From assembly GCA_022457155.1 (NCBI GenBank), contig JAJGOT010000494.1, forward strand, positions 352,501-416,500: a stretch of DNA of 64,000 nucleotides, in the 5' to 3' direction. Source of the DNA: Cladopsammia gracilis (lineage: Eukaryota > Cnidaria > Anthozoa > Scleractinia > Dendrophylliidae). Shown here piece by piece: positions 45,589 through 57,191 of the stretch. Position 1 is the stretch's first letter; every line of letters starts with the position of its first letter. A program made the translations under genes and the position numbers. The notes beneath the pieces are model-generated. The model did not search any database, was not told the DNA's origin, and worked only from the letters and a program-made list of their open reading frames with translations.

Positions 45589-46431
45589 GTCTTTTTCTAA
45601 AGAAATACAAAGCAATTGATCAAAAAATTGCAAACTGGGCACCGCCAAAAAAAAAGCAGCTCTATATGACAACATTTTCCGCAACACAATGGCAGCGGAC
45701 TGCTGAGGGAAGAAAAACACTTCACATCTTGAGTGACTGCAAGTGCTGTGCTGTAATGAATCCAATAGAGAGCAGTCTCTTCACAAAAAACACAGGCTGT
45801 GTGTTGCCAAGCAGAGAACCATTTACTGATTTAAAACAGAAAGCAAAAGAACTAACAGGTGCCACAAGAATTTTCAAGCCATCCCAAAAAGAAATTAAGA
45901 ACATTGGTACAGCCATTTATGGTGAATTCAACTCTGTATGCAAAGAAAAACTCGGTAAGTCCTTTGGAGACGTGTTGGCAGCAGTCCCTGAGTCTGGTTT
46001 ACAAAAAGCACCATCACCTGCAGAAGCAAAGATAAAAAACCGTGAAAAAAAACGAAAATTCAAAAAACAGGTGGAAAATTCATGGAAAACAAATGATGTT
46101 AATCTTCACTTGGCCCAGCGAACATCCTATGCAACACGTAAAAGTCAGAGATTAGAGGAATGTTTTGAGAGCAAGGAAGAAGCTAATGAGAGGTCCAAAA
46201 GAGCTGCAAAGCGACAAAAAAGGGCCCATGGTCCTGCTTCAGTGGATGGAAACCTCCAGCAGCTCATGCAAGATGTAACGCAGTGGAAAACTGTAAACTG
46301 GTCCAAGAAAGCTAAAGAATACCAAATAAGAAAAAAAGGAGAAAGCATCCCACCGCCAAATGCCGGGCAACTGTTGAAAGAATATCTTCAGTCTCAAGGA
46401 GTGGACACTGAAGCATTTGACCAACAGAAGA
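45589..46431 (+). CDS. Transposon gene, exon 2
   Basis: Acceptor ttaattaacag|GT, then in-frame GLFLKKYKAIDQKIANWAPP... to donor AAGA|GTAAGT (46,432), phase 1 in and out. It encodes about 281 residues, mostly hydrophilic and basic, with CKCCAVM and RSKRAAKRQKRA, the latter a possible nuclear localisation signal (inference). The phases on both sides fit the neighbouring exons exactly. Confidence 0.8.
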
Positions 46432-47033
46432 GTAAGTCATTTATTTTTATGGATACATGTAAACTAAGGTATCGGTACCTCAAGACCTAGATTTTACATG
46501 GCTTTACACTAGCAAACTTCTGTCAGATTCATAATATTGATAGCCAATAATCAAACTTTAAAAGTAATCACATTGAAAAACTTCTCACTTACTGTTTATC
46601 TGCATTTATCTTGACTGGATTCAAGACACACATTTTTACATTAGTTTGATTTGTGCTTCTTTTGTTCCAGATTCATTACCATAATCCTAAGACAAAGAAA
46701 AGCACAAATCAAACTAGTTTAAAATCATTTTGACCTAAGATCATTTTAAGCTACAACATATATATCACAACTTAACCCTCATTCGCCCAAAAAATATGCA
46801 GGCTACTTATAGGAGTGTTTAAGAATAATGATTTATTTTGCCATCATAAAAGGAACATAAACCATACAAAAGCTACAAAATAACAAATTACATGTACATT
46901 AAACAAGCATACATCTTAAATGTTTAAATTAAGACAAAAAAAATTCAATTTTAATCATTCAATTCTTGTTTTTTTTCCCCTTTTCAAATCAAGTATAGTG
47001 ATTTATGTATATAGTGATTTATGTATATATATT

Positions 47034-47117
<84 letters not shown>

Positions 47118-47398
47118 TATGGCATTTACATGTGAATTAAGAAAACATGCAAAACTGATTTTTCAATAATTTTTCAGCATGTACATGTACAAGATTACAC
47201 ATAATTTTTAACAACTGTAATTACCAAGCAGAGAAATGACATTTAAATTTTATTACAAATGTATTTTGAAGAAAAATAATATAAATTTATTATTATTATT
47301 ACTTTAACCTTGTAAACAAGATACTGCATGCCACTGCTGGGTCTTTAAAAAGTGCACAAAATATAGTGAACTAAGCTGTTGATTTGTTTGTTACATAG
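46432..47398. other. Intron 2 of the transposon gene with a TA array
   Basis: GT...AG intron of 967 bp. A TA microsatellite fills about 47,036-47,115; the IYIYIY frame across it is an artefact. No branch point assigned. Confidence 0.75.
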
Positions 47399-49531
47399 GA
47401 CCAAGAATTCGCAGGGCGATAAAGAAACAGGAAGGTGGAGAAATATCAATGCCTGTCCATCGGCCAAACAGTCAAATTAAACAAGAGATAATGGAGAAGA
47501 TAGAAGCCGGGCATCTCAGCCTTGGAATTCCAGTACTGGAAACAGAGTATGTGAAACTTGTCATCACAACAGACGGGAAGATCGAGAAGCGCCCATGCAA
47601 GTTAACAGCAAGGAAGCATCCATTATCAGAAATAAGAGAGAAAAGCCTACAGAAAAATGAAAAGTTTATGAGAATCAGGTCAGATGAGGAATACAACAAT
47701 CTGAGCCCCGAAGAACTTAAGGAACGACTTGTCTTTCTTAGTGAGACACATACAGGCAGTCTCGATGATTTACGTGCACAGTTGAAAGAGGCTGAGAGAT
47801 CACGTCACTGGTTGGTGCGGCATGACCATGCTGGCGTTGGAAGCAATGGCCTCCTACTGTTCCTTCTACGTGAAATGTATGATCCTGCTATCCACCTAAC
47901 AAACCAAGAGTACATGGCCAAACACAATACCACAAAGGAAGTTGATGTACAAGCAGCTGTAGAACAGCCTCAGCTTTACATGATGGGTGTGTGTGGTAGT
48001 TCAGATGCTGAGCAGATGCTCTATATACCTACAAGACAAGAATGTTTAAGAGCTCTGTCGAAGCCACTTCAGATTCAAGGTATAAACATCAAGGATAAAA
48101 TGAGATTCATGAATGGAGACAATCCAAGTGTAGAGTTTGAGGATGGGACTCAGAAAGGTGGGCATCGAGGCTGCGTTGGTTGCGATGGAGACATGCGAAG
48201 TTCCATGGACTTTGAATACATGTCACACCGAAAGTACAAGACTCTTGAAGAGAAGAAGAAGCTTGTCTTGGCTGGTCCTGAGGGAAAAAAAGGAGGGCTT
48301 CACCCATTCAAAAACCTAAAAGTGGAGCAGCTAAGAAGAGAACTTCAAGCAAGAAATGAAGATGACAGAGGTTTAAAACAGCAGTTAGAAGGCAGACTGG
48401 CAGAAGTGCTTGGAGGAACAACTCGAGTGCCTGCATTGTTGTATGGAGATAGCCAGTTAAGTTTAGAAGAACTCAACCTGAAACAATATGAAGTTTTATT
48501 CTTTGAGCCACTCCACTGCTGCTTGAATCACATCGCGCATGTGCTACAAGAACTTCCTCATCACATCACAGATGTAGACACACTGGTTGCACTAAAGGAG
48601 ACACTCTCCATAGCATTGAAGAAAGACAAACTTCGCTGCACTGACTATCGTCGTGCACTTCTACAAGTCACCATTCTATTAGCTGGAAAAGCAGAAGGAA
48701 GTGTTATGGAGTTATTGACCACATTGTCTGAGATGATGGGAACATTTTATTCAAAAGAAGACAGCAGAAATCCAAGACAAACATTGCGACTGGCCAACAT
48801 TTCATTCAGACATGCACTCGCAGTGAGGGCAGAATTAACTCCACCTAAGACCATGACCAATCGCAAACTTTATGGTATTTACTACCACAGTGCTGTGCAC
48901 CATGCTGCTGTAATCTACAGGCTGGTATGCCTTTCAAGTATTAATGCAGAACTATTTGAAAGATTTTTCGACAGAATTGTGGACATCACAAGAAAGACGT
49001 GGAGTAAGCATGCAGAAGATTTGGTGCCAAATGCATTCCTCCACATACAAGGAGAAGACATCAATGCTGGAGAAAGCACGGTCATTCTTCAGGAACGGGA
49101 AATTTCGAAGTTGGCAAGCAAATTACCAACAAGAGTCAACACAAGAGTGAGCAAAGATCTCATGACAAAGAAGCCAAGACTATGGCAGGCTCACCTGGAA
49201 ACTATCAGTGATTTCCTCCTTCCAGGACCAGAAGTGTGGTGGCATTGGACAGAAGATGGTTCTGTGGAGTTTTATGATGGTCCAAATGAAGCTAAACACC
49301 ACCCAGAGGGCCCTAATGTCCTGCATTTCAGGTCAAGCTCTATCAAAGAAGTTCAGAACAAGTTGGAAACTTCTTGGCAACAGTGTAACAAGAACCCCAG
49401 TGAACTTCCATTGTACAAGCTACGAAGTGACAGTGGAAAGCTTGTATATGACAAGTTAAATGTTGAAGCTTATTTGCCTTCAGATGAAAAGGATCAGCCA
49501 GAAGAAACTGACCTCAAAGAACAGCAATACG
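47399..49531 (+). CDS. Transposon gene, exon 3: core of an unassigned 1,259-residue protein
   Basis: Acceptor ttacatag|GA, donor TACG|GTATGG (49,532). Joining the four exons keeps one frame of 1,259 residues. The core reads WLVRHDHAGVGSNGLLLFLL, then GDNPSVEFEDGTQKGGH at about 582, a C600-x2-C603 pair, a SAP-like segment (about 648-682, LKVEQLRRELQARNEDD) followed by RVPALLYG, FFEPLHCCLNHI at about 710-718, and SSINAELFERFFD at about 856-868. D582 and E859 are the acidic residues I would test first as DDE-type catalytic residues. The middle acidic position is unclear because EPLH is followed by Cys. I believe similar proteins are common and unnamed in coral and anemone gene sets (memory, unverified). 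Probable transposase, intact, no stops or frameshifts. Confidence 0.78.
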
Positions 49532-50022
49532 GTATGGCGCATTCCATTGACTTGATCATACATGTAAATTATATTTTTAATAATGAAACTTGAAAATTTG
49601 ATTTTTCCATTATACAACAGAGAAATTAAAAGAAAGACAAAAGAAAAGATAACAAATATACAGTATACCCATATGGAAATAATTACGTAACAATACAGTG
49701 TGTGGTACACACACAATGAATTAATGATCAAAAGATAGTCTGTGGCTTACTTTTTGCATGCAAAAATGCACAGATGAAAATTACAGCACTGTAATGATTA
49801 CCATGTCCATGTTTGTTGACTTTGGCCCTATTGTTTTATTGTTCATGATATCCATATTATATATCCATAAGGCACAAAATGAAAATATTCTCACTACTGA
49901 CCAGTGATTAACCAATCTAATAATGTTCCACATTTTTTCCCTATAATACAATGTACTACATGTACATGTGTACTACAGTGTATGAAGGTCCATTAGGAAT
50001 ACTGTACTTCTTTTTTTCTAAG

Positions 50023-50645
50023 AAACACCTTGTGAAGACACTGGCAGTACTGATGGTGATGACAATGAAGTTACTGCAGTGATTTTTGGCGAAGCAATAC
50101 AAGGGGATGACATTTATGATGATCAAGTTGAGCATGATGATACAGGGAAGGCAAGAGACCAAGAACTACATGTAAACCAGATAGGGAGTAAAGAGCCTGA
50201 AGAGCACCACACAGAATGTATTCAAGAGCAAGATCAGCCACTGTGTGAGCCAGAGAAACAGCTTCCAGAGCAAAATATCTGTAACGATGAAAGTGAGCAA
50301 CAGTTGTCCTCCAAAACAGCAAGAGCGACAGAGATTGTGCTTGGAAAAATACCTGATGTTATACAGCTTGACAAACTGCGTACTAGCCTTGCTCGTAATC
50401 CAAAATCACGATACTGTATCAACAGGTATGAAAACCAGCTGACAAAAATACAAGTTCTTGTTTTAAAAGCCATCAAGCAACTGAATGTGGATCTTAAAGC
50501 ATGGGATACATCCTTTCTCATGCAGCATGAGCGGGTTCCAAATTCGACTGACTGCACAACATCCAAGGAAGCAACAGACATAATACACAGAAGGAAAGTG
50601 GCACTGAAATTGCTTGAGTCATGGAAAATTTCAATTCATCTATGA
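50023..50645 (+). CDS. Transposon gene, exon 4 and stop
   Basis: Acceptor ttttttctaag|AA after a 491-bp intron, phase 1. It begins ETPCEDTGSTDGDDNEV, a very acidic and Gln/Glu-rich tail with a region KIPDVIQLDKLRTSLARNPK, and stops at TGA 50,643-50,645. No domain recognised. Confidence 0.75.
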
Positions 50646-50755
50646 CATGTTTTATCCCTGTTTTTAACAGTTACTGTATTTACATGGACAAATACTATTG
50701 TATAAAAATGTCATCACATACATGTACATCAGACACATCAAAAGAGTGAAATAAA

Positions 50756-51643
50756 CAGGGCTTCTGATAGGGTGTAAACAAAATGACCAATTTATTATGT
50801 GGCATTTTCAGGGCAAATTATGCCGTAAGAAAGGCCTATTAAGCAGAAACAATAATTAAGCATCTACATGTAAATTGGGATACAGCTGTAAAATAGATTA
50901 GCATACCATAAAACATAAAAACCGTAAACATTTCACTCAAAATCAGGGATGTGGCTTAAGCTGACCAGACTTTTTGAACCCTAAAATAAAGATTTTCTAT
51001 ATTTCAGGTGTATAACATGTAGCAAAAATTCTACAACTATAGATGGTGTAGGAAAGTGAGTCTTGCTTCTCTTACAGAACTGCCAGAGCGCCTCCAAGAC
51101 CAAAAAAACAAATTGAACAATTAAGATCCGCATCACACACGTAACGTACGAACACGAGCATTGTGTTTATAAATTGTAAAATTAAGCTTCAAATTGTGAA
51201 AATACCCGTGTTAAAACAGTGCTCACTATCTTTGTGGGACATTTCGAAGCTTTTAGCTACGTGTACATGTATGAAGGAACAACCAAAAAAAAAACGAAAG
51301 AATCCAAGCAAGCGGTCATCTTGGTTAACCTTAGTAACCAGGCTAATAGAAACACACACTCAAAAAATTTACAGTTACCAAGTTTGTCGAGCCAAGAACG
51401 AATGCAGTTGCGATTAAAATTGGCAGATTTGTTTATTTGAAACAGGATATTCGATGGAAAGAACCAAATTTTAGCTCACGTTTCATAGCTACATGTAGAA
51501 GCGATAGTTTATTATGTGGTTTGTTCTCATTGTGATTTTGTGCGATTTTTTACGAATTATGCAATTTTTCATTAATTATGTGATTAGATGCAATTTGGGC
51601 CAATTATGTGAAATTGCACCATTGCATAATATCAGAAGCCCTG
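50756..51643. mobile_element. MITE with CAGGGCTTCTGATA ends
   Basis: CAGGGCTTCTGATA at 50,756 and the inverse ending 51,643. hAT-like by the CAGGG terminus, but no clear 8-bp duplication. It lies in the 3' part of the transposon. The 84-codon frame at 51,163 inside it is not supported. Confidence 0.6.
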
Positions 51644-52939
51644 ATTCAAGTCTGTCAATTAGTTGCTTACCTTAAGCATTTTGCTTGACTGGAAGAGAGC
51701 TGTCCTGTCAAACTGTTTTTCTTCTGCTGGATAAAGAAAAAGATGTACATGTAAATAACAAGAACAATGGAGTTTTACTGCAAGTTTTCAATTTAATGGC
51801 TTTGAGTTTATATACTAGACCATACACTCTTGTACAAATGCACATGTTTCTTTTTTAAAAGAACAAATATACATTGTATGTACTGTATTGAGGATTTTGC
51901 AAACAAAAACAAGATGCAACTAAACTTACATGTATGTGACAGTTTAAATGTTGTGACTAGCATTGTGAACTTTAAACATGATTGTCATATACAACATGTC
52001 ATTTTTGACTGTAAATCAATCTACTTTTTGGTTAAAAAAGTGGAAAGTAAAAAAAGCCAGTTTAAAATTGTCTTAAGCAGAATAGTGTGCATATGTACAC
52101 ACAGATATTGAACAGTCAGATGAGTTGTTAGGGATCAAACTACTGTATTGTTGAAATTACATTACATATTTTCAGGGGGGAAGGGCAGTTTAACTGACAA
52201 ATAAGATTTTGCTGATTTTGATTGGTTGAGATCTGATGCAGTGAGAAATAGATGAAACCACCTTCAATGGTTTAAATTTTGCAAAAATTACAAAAATGCA
52301 ACTTACATGCACTTTTATATACTAAGGAAAAAATGTGTTTACTGCATGCTGCTAAATTTTTGTCACGAATATTTTTTCAATGTGGCTGATTAGCTCACTT
52401 CTGCAATTTTATGCACTTGGGATGGTGGTGTAGTGGATTAGAATCTATCTTGTTATGTGAGCATGTAAACAGTATATGGCAGTTTGACTTACAGTAGTGG
52501 TAAACTCTTCCACTACATGTAGGTTCCATGGTAGTCAGCAAAAATATTCTTAACCCACGTGGCTGTCATGCACAGCCTTCAATATCATCTTGTCCAATCT
52601 TCTTTGGCCAATTTTTCATCAATTTCACAACTTAAAGGGAAAAAAAAGTTTTAAAGGCTCTGAGGTTTTATGCTCAAAGAGTTGCTTTTGCAGAATTTAG
52701 TCTAGTGGAAAGGCCTTTTTGTGATTAAGGTCTTGTACCACTGATGCTTTAGCAAATTTGACATCTTTTTGGTTGCCAGTTTATAAACGAATTGCATCGT
52801 TGTTACAGCTTTTGTTGAAATAAATTACTGGTATGAGCCCAAATTGCCAACGGGCCATGACCATTTTAAGCAATGATGTGGGTGTAGAAATGGTAAAAAA
52901 TAAGCCCTTCTTTTATCAAATAAGTACACATTGCAACAT
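51644..52939. other. 3' non-coding part of the 10-kb transposon
   Basis: AT-rich, no supported gene. A 93-codon frame at 51,830-52,111 has no recognisable feature. Confidence 0.45.
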
Positions 52940-53209
52940 ACTGTAAAATTCCAAAAATAAGCCCCCTCCGTGTATAAGCCCCTCAGATTCTTAACACAAA
53001 AAAGCCTTCTATAAAATGCCCCTCTGAATATAAGTCCCTGGGGGCTTATATTTGGGAATTGCAGACACAAATTTCCCTCCAATTATAAGCCCAGCTGATT
53101 TTTTAAATGCAAATTTCCCTCCTATAATAAGCCCCTACCAAACACAAGCTCCTCAAAAAGGTGCGTTGAAAAATATAAGCCCCTGGGCCTATTTTCGGAA
53201 TTTTACCGT
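52940..53209. mobile_element. MITE with TAAAATTCCgAAAATAAGCCC ends
   Basis: Ends ACTGTAAAATTCC and the inverse GGAATTTTACCGTG. The interior has several TATAAGCCCC motifs in both orientations. Nested in the transposon. Confidence 0.65.
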
Positions 53210-53914
53210 GACAAAGTTGAAATTCAGAAAGAGGTCTTGTAATTCATTCAACCACAAAACATCCTTGGTGCATGTACATTAACACATTAAAGCTGAATGA
53301 TTATAATAAACTGAATTTCTTAATTAATTATTTAATAAACCTTCATCTGTTTGATACCTTTCCTATGGTTTCTGGTCCCAAAAATGGCAATTTGTAGAAC
53401 ATAAAATGCCCACAATATTAATCATATCACAATGCGCAGACGACCGTTAGAATATGGGTTCAAACAAGACATTTAAATAACTATCATTTCCTAAAAGCGT
53501 AGACGATAAATGTGGCCGTGGTATGGCATCGAATTTCTTCTGACACAAATGGAAAGTACCTATCACAAAATAAAACGTTTTCATAGTTCAAACAAAATAA
53601 ACCACAATATATGGCCGTACTCAAAATACACAATTGGGTTGTCTGAGACTTCAGGTATGCACGCGTCAGCTTCCTTCGCAGCAAAGGCTGATCTCGAAAT
53701 TAAGACAAAAAGAGCACTCACCTCTGCTGCAGATCACACATGTTTAACGTAAACGTCATCATCTAAAAAGTTCTTGGTCCAAAAATCCATCTTGTCTTTC
53801 TGAAAAGCTAAACGCTCTGGTCAAAACTTCGAACACGCCACGAGGTCACGCCGCCATTTTGTTTACTTCGATTGCGACCTTCGAGCTCTGCTGGGGGTCT
53901 AAATCCAAGGTCAA
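53210..53914. other. Right subterminal region of the 10-kb transposon
   Basis: No supported gene. A minus-strand ATG near 53,790 opens only 17 codons before a stop, followed by a GTGAGT donor-like site, so a non-coding leader is imaginable but unsupported. The inverse TIR occupies 53,915-53,937. Confidence 0.4.
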
Positions 53915-53937
53915 ACCCAGGCCTTAAACTGCTTGAG

Positions 53938-55471
53938 TGGATTTTTTGGGGGTGATACCCCCCCAAGTTTGAGCATTAACTACGACGCCATTAACAATGC
54001 TATTTGAAAACGGTCACCACAACTGTGTTAAATAAAGATGCAAATTTGTTAAGACCAGTGTTATATTAACATCGGAGATGCCATAGCAACGTAATGACGC
54101 CATGACGTTTTTTACTTGCCGTCCTATTTCTCGGCACCAGGAGGTTTTTTCGGTAATCGCTTAAGGGAGCTTGTACCTCCCATAGCCGCCTCGATTATGG
54201 CAAAGATTGAACAAATTCTATAAGAGCGTTTTAGAAATTTTCGGGGATGAACTTTTGGGGATTATAAATACAGTGAAAACATACTATCGACATAATTGGC
54301 TAATATCTAAAGAAAACGATGCGCTTTGGGAATGCAGTTTCATCCCATAGTAGTTTGATTCCATCTGAGATCGTGTGTGAAAAAGTGACGGGGATTGCTT
54401 TTGCCGATTGCGAGAAAGAAAGATTTAATTGGTGTGCGTTCAGATGCTCTTGTTGCAATTTTTGTATGTAATTTGGTCTACGCATACAAATGTGACGATA
54501 ATTTGGAAACCGCTTTATAATTTTTTTTTTTTAAATTTGACAATCTCGAAATTAATCGTCAATTTATATGGCCTGCAAGTTTCAAGGACATTGGAAGCAT
54601 GTAAGGCAATAAAATAGGGCCTCCAATGTACCAATTTTTTCCCGCGGATTTCGTGTTTGCAAGTGAGCGTCCTCATTATTCGCGGGTATTGTTCTCAAGT
54701 TCCATATGCATGTGCACAACTTTAGCAAAAAACTCATTTGCATCGAACAGAACGCTCTATTGCTTTCCGAAGAATTTTCCGAAATATGCTAGTAACTGGC
54801 TTGAGAATTGTAACAACATTACGCACTCGATGTCACCCGATTACGCTGTAATGCAGCCATGCCGAGGGTCTCTATGCCGCCCAGAAAACAAAAAGGTGTT
54901 ATTCCACAGAACAACAGCTAGAGCTGGATTAAAGTCCAGACCCACGTTATGCCTGAAAATCTATTGTTTCGTCTTTCCAAAGTGGACCTCAAGTCTACTT
55001 GATTTTCAAGCGCACCTCACGTGTACTTTGGTCCCACAGGCGGCCCAAGCTCACTATCAGATAATCGGGAAGTGACCCTTTTTTGCTGGAACACCGAAAT
55101 AACGATAACTCGCCGAAATCGCGTTAAATCGCACCGAGGAGCAGGCAAATAACAAAGAATACAACACAGCAACGGGGTAAGTCAATTTTATTCACAAAAC
55201 ATTCGAATTTTTAAGTTTTAAAACAAAACCGTTGAAATTCCCATACAAACCTTTATAACACAATACCGTACCGCTCATGAAGCAGCTTGGGACACCTCCT
55301 CGCGCTCCTCTCGTTAATTGAGAAACGACTGGGGACGAGTCAGCAGCGTCAGCTGTAGAGATCTGGATAAATGGCGACGAGGAAGTATTTCATTTTCCCC
55401 TTTCGTTTGCTAACTCGCCCGTTCCCCTGGACAAGAGTAACGCGGACTCTGGGAACGAGATTGCTAAAAAA
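53938..55471. other. Upstream region of B2, colinear with 12,852-14,290
   Basis: Duplicated intergenic sequence. It lacks the 13,689-13,872 MITE and keeps a 35-bp stretch (about 54,625-54,660) that unit 1 lost. A 149-codon frame at 54,626-55,075 is read through this stretch only in unit 2 and is not supported. From about 55,360 it matches the immediate upstream of B1. Confidence 0.55.
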
Positions 55472-55489
55472 GATGAAGGTACTTTCAAA
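55472..55489 (+). pseudogene. Severed first six codons of B2
   Basis: ATG AAG GTA CTT TCA AAC, identical to the B1 start (14,717-14,734), then interrupted by 1.7 kb of insertions. The rest of the gene resumes at 57,192. Confidence 0.85.
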
Positions 55490-56357
55490 CTAGCAGTAAT
55501 CAGGGATTATTAAGTGCGTTCGAATGTTTGTTATGGGTAAGAAGTGTTTGAGACTTGTTTGAGTGACATTTCGTTCTTTTTTAACTTGTAATATTCATTC
55601 ATGATGTCAAGCATAGATTAGCATACATCACTAAGTAATTCTTCCTGAATTTCACGAAGACGTATTCCAAGTTACTTGATTGATAATTTACATTCGTGAC
55701 GTAGCCCTTACATCACTAATTCCACAACAACCAAGTTTTAACGGCAAAACTTAATAATCACTACACGAGGCCGAAACTAAAACTTCCAAATGTGGCAGCA
55801 CTTCACTTCCCATATGGAACCGCTAGTTGTATTTGTATTTGTGACCGCAATAGGTCAGAGAACAATGACTCATATGATCAATTAGTATTAGTTTGTTTTC
55901 TACCGACTTCTCTCTCATCGATGGCATAACATATCATACTAACTTTACTAACTAACTTTATTATGGCATTATGGCATCTCACAGAACGATAATAGGCGCC
56001 ATATTCGCTTCTTTGTAGCTGGAATAAAGGACTTTCTGTACCTTTCAGAAGCAGTAAACATGTTTCCAATCAAGCTTCGTTGTAAAAACACTGCAGGTAC
56101 TTGCAAAAATGATAGATATTAAACTTACCGAATAGAGCAGAAGTGAAAAAAAATGGCAAACCAATGTGCGCGCGCACCTTGCTGGATGAGTCTATGACGT
56201 ACGCGTAAGGAGAAAAACGTGCGCGCGCACCTTGCCGGAAGAGGCTATGACGTATTTCCAGTACTTGACCCACCCATACATTTCTCTCCCCTAAATGTTC
56301 GTGCCCAGGCCTCTCGCTTGTTAAGTTTAGGTTGCGTTCTCCTAACGTCGAACGCAA
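55490..56357 (+). mobile_element. CTAG...GAACGCAA element (family Y) inserted in gene B2
   Basis: Starts CTAGCAGTAATCAGGGATTA and ends with the TTGCGTTC/GAACGCAA hairpin (56,333-56,357), like 32,479-33,604. It is inserted between codons 6 and 7 of the gene without a visible duplication. No gene inside. Confidence 0.7.
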
Positions 56358-56364
56358 CAACTGT

Positions 56365-56579
56365 GGGTATATACTTCATGGTAATTTTAATTAATGCACG
56401 TCAAAGAATCCGCCACTTACTTAGGGCTAAAAACTCATTTTAAAATGGTTAGCTTTCATTTACTGTTATGGATATCACTACCCATAACAGTAAATAAAAG
56501 CTAACCATTTTAAAATGAGTTTTTAGGATCCCTATATGATAGGATCCCTATATGGTGTGTTACAATGAAGTATATACCC
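56365..56579. mobile_element. 215-bp fold-back element in B2
   Basis: Ends GGGTATATACTTCAT and the inverse, with an inner long hairpin (AAAACTCATTTTAAAATGGT arms, 56,429-56,526). Perfect 6-bp duplication AACTGT at 56,359-56,364 and 56,580-56,585, which is gene sequence (the AAC TGT codons). Confidence 0.75.
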
Positions 56580-56585
56580 AACTGT

Positions 56586-57191
56586 GGGTGCGATCCATTC
56601 GACCAAAAAATCCGGTTTGAATTTCCGAAATTTTCATATGTCGAATGGAACGGTATTTTCCACTTGAATGAACCGATCTCGTTTCGTTAGCACGCGATGT
56701 TGTTGAAACTTGTTGTAATTCTTGCATAGTACCTATTGAAACGTAAGAACACGAGCTCAATTCCACAAACAAGAAATATTCACAACTGGCGGGAATAAGA
56801 ATTCCGTGCATTGTACATTTTTTTTGCTCAAGTTCATTCAGTTTTGTTTTCAACGTATCAACGGCAGGTTCGATATTTCTCGAATCATCGACAGAAATAT
56901 CGAAGAAAGAATTCTGTACCGTCAAACGTGAAGAAACAGACTGCGAAAATAATAAAAATCTCGTTTTGCCGCCATATTGTAGCTTTTCACAAGGCAACAA
57001 CTACGGCTGAATTGTCGCACCGAGTAGAAATGCCAAATGGAACAGAAAATTTCCGGAAATTCCAAATTTCCGGAAAACGGGACAACCTCGAGAGGTTGAC
57101 CAAAATTTCCGAAACGAATTTTTCGAAAATTTCTGTACCATTCGATTTTGTACCGGAATTTCCGGAAATTTTGGTCGAATGGATGGCGCCC
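56586..57191. mobile_element. 606-bp MITE that supplies a new start codon to B2
   Basis: TIRs GGGTGCGATCCATTCGACCA and, read inverted from 57,191, GGGCGCCATCCATTCGACCA. TGT duplication at 56,583-56,585 and 57,192-57,194. The interior has many TTTCCGGAAATT-type inverted motifs. The right TIR contains ATGGCGCCC, which is in frame with the gene body. Confidence 0.75.

Larger units (their letters stand above)
43898..53937. mobile_element. 10,040-bp TIR transposon carrying a multi-exon gene
   Basis: 23-bp identical TIRs start CTCAAGCAGTTTAAGGCCTG (43,898) and end with the inverse (53,937). The TG duplication is at 43,896-43,897 and 53,938-53,939. The empty site in unit 1 (cgacTGgattttttggg, 12,848-12,864) fits exactly with one TG. 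Inside are a plus-strand gene of at least four exons (45,279-50,645), a TA array in its second intron, and two later MITEs (50,756-51,643 and 52,940-53,209). Known 2-3-bp-duplication groups such as CMC/EnSpm are possible, but the termini are not CACTA-like. Superfamily unassigned. Confidence 0.88.

Noticed and set aside
52940..53209. Possible tandem coding repeats with PP and NFPPIISP
   Set aside because: The pattern comes from inverted TATAAGCCCC motifs of a MITE.
53740..53800. Second, minus-strand gene in the 10-kb transposon
   Set aside because: The ATG near 53,790 meets a stop after 17 codons and no further exon was recognisable.
54626..55075. 149-codon frame upstream of B2
   Set aside because: The colinear unit 1 sequence is interrupted by indels and a MITE, and no motif is recognised.
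56811..57182. N-terminal 124-residue extension of B2
   Set aside because: It is MITE sequence made of inverted TTTCCGGAAATT motifs. The ATG at 57,183 is the simpler start, although translation from 56,811 is formally open.
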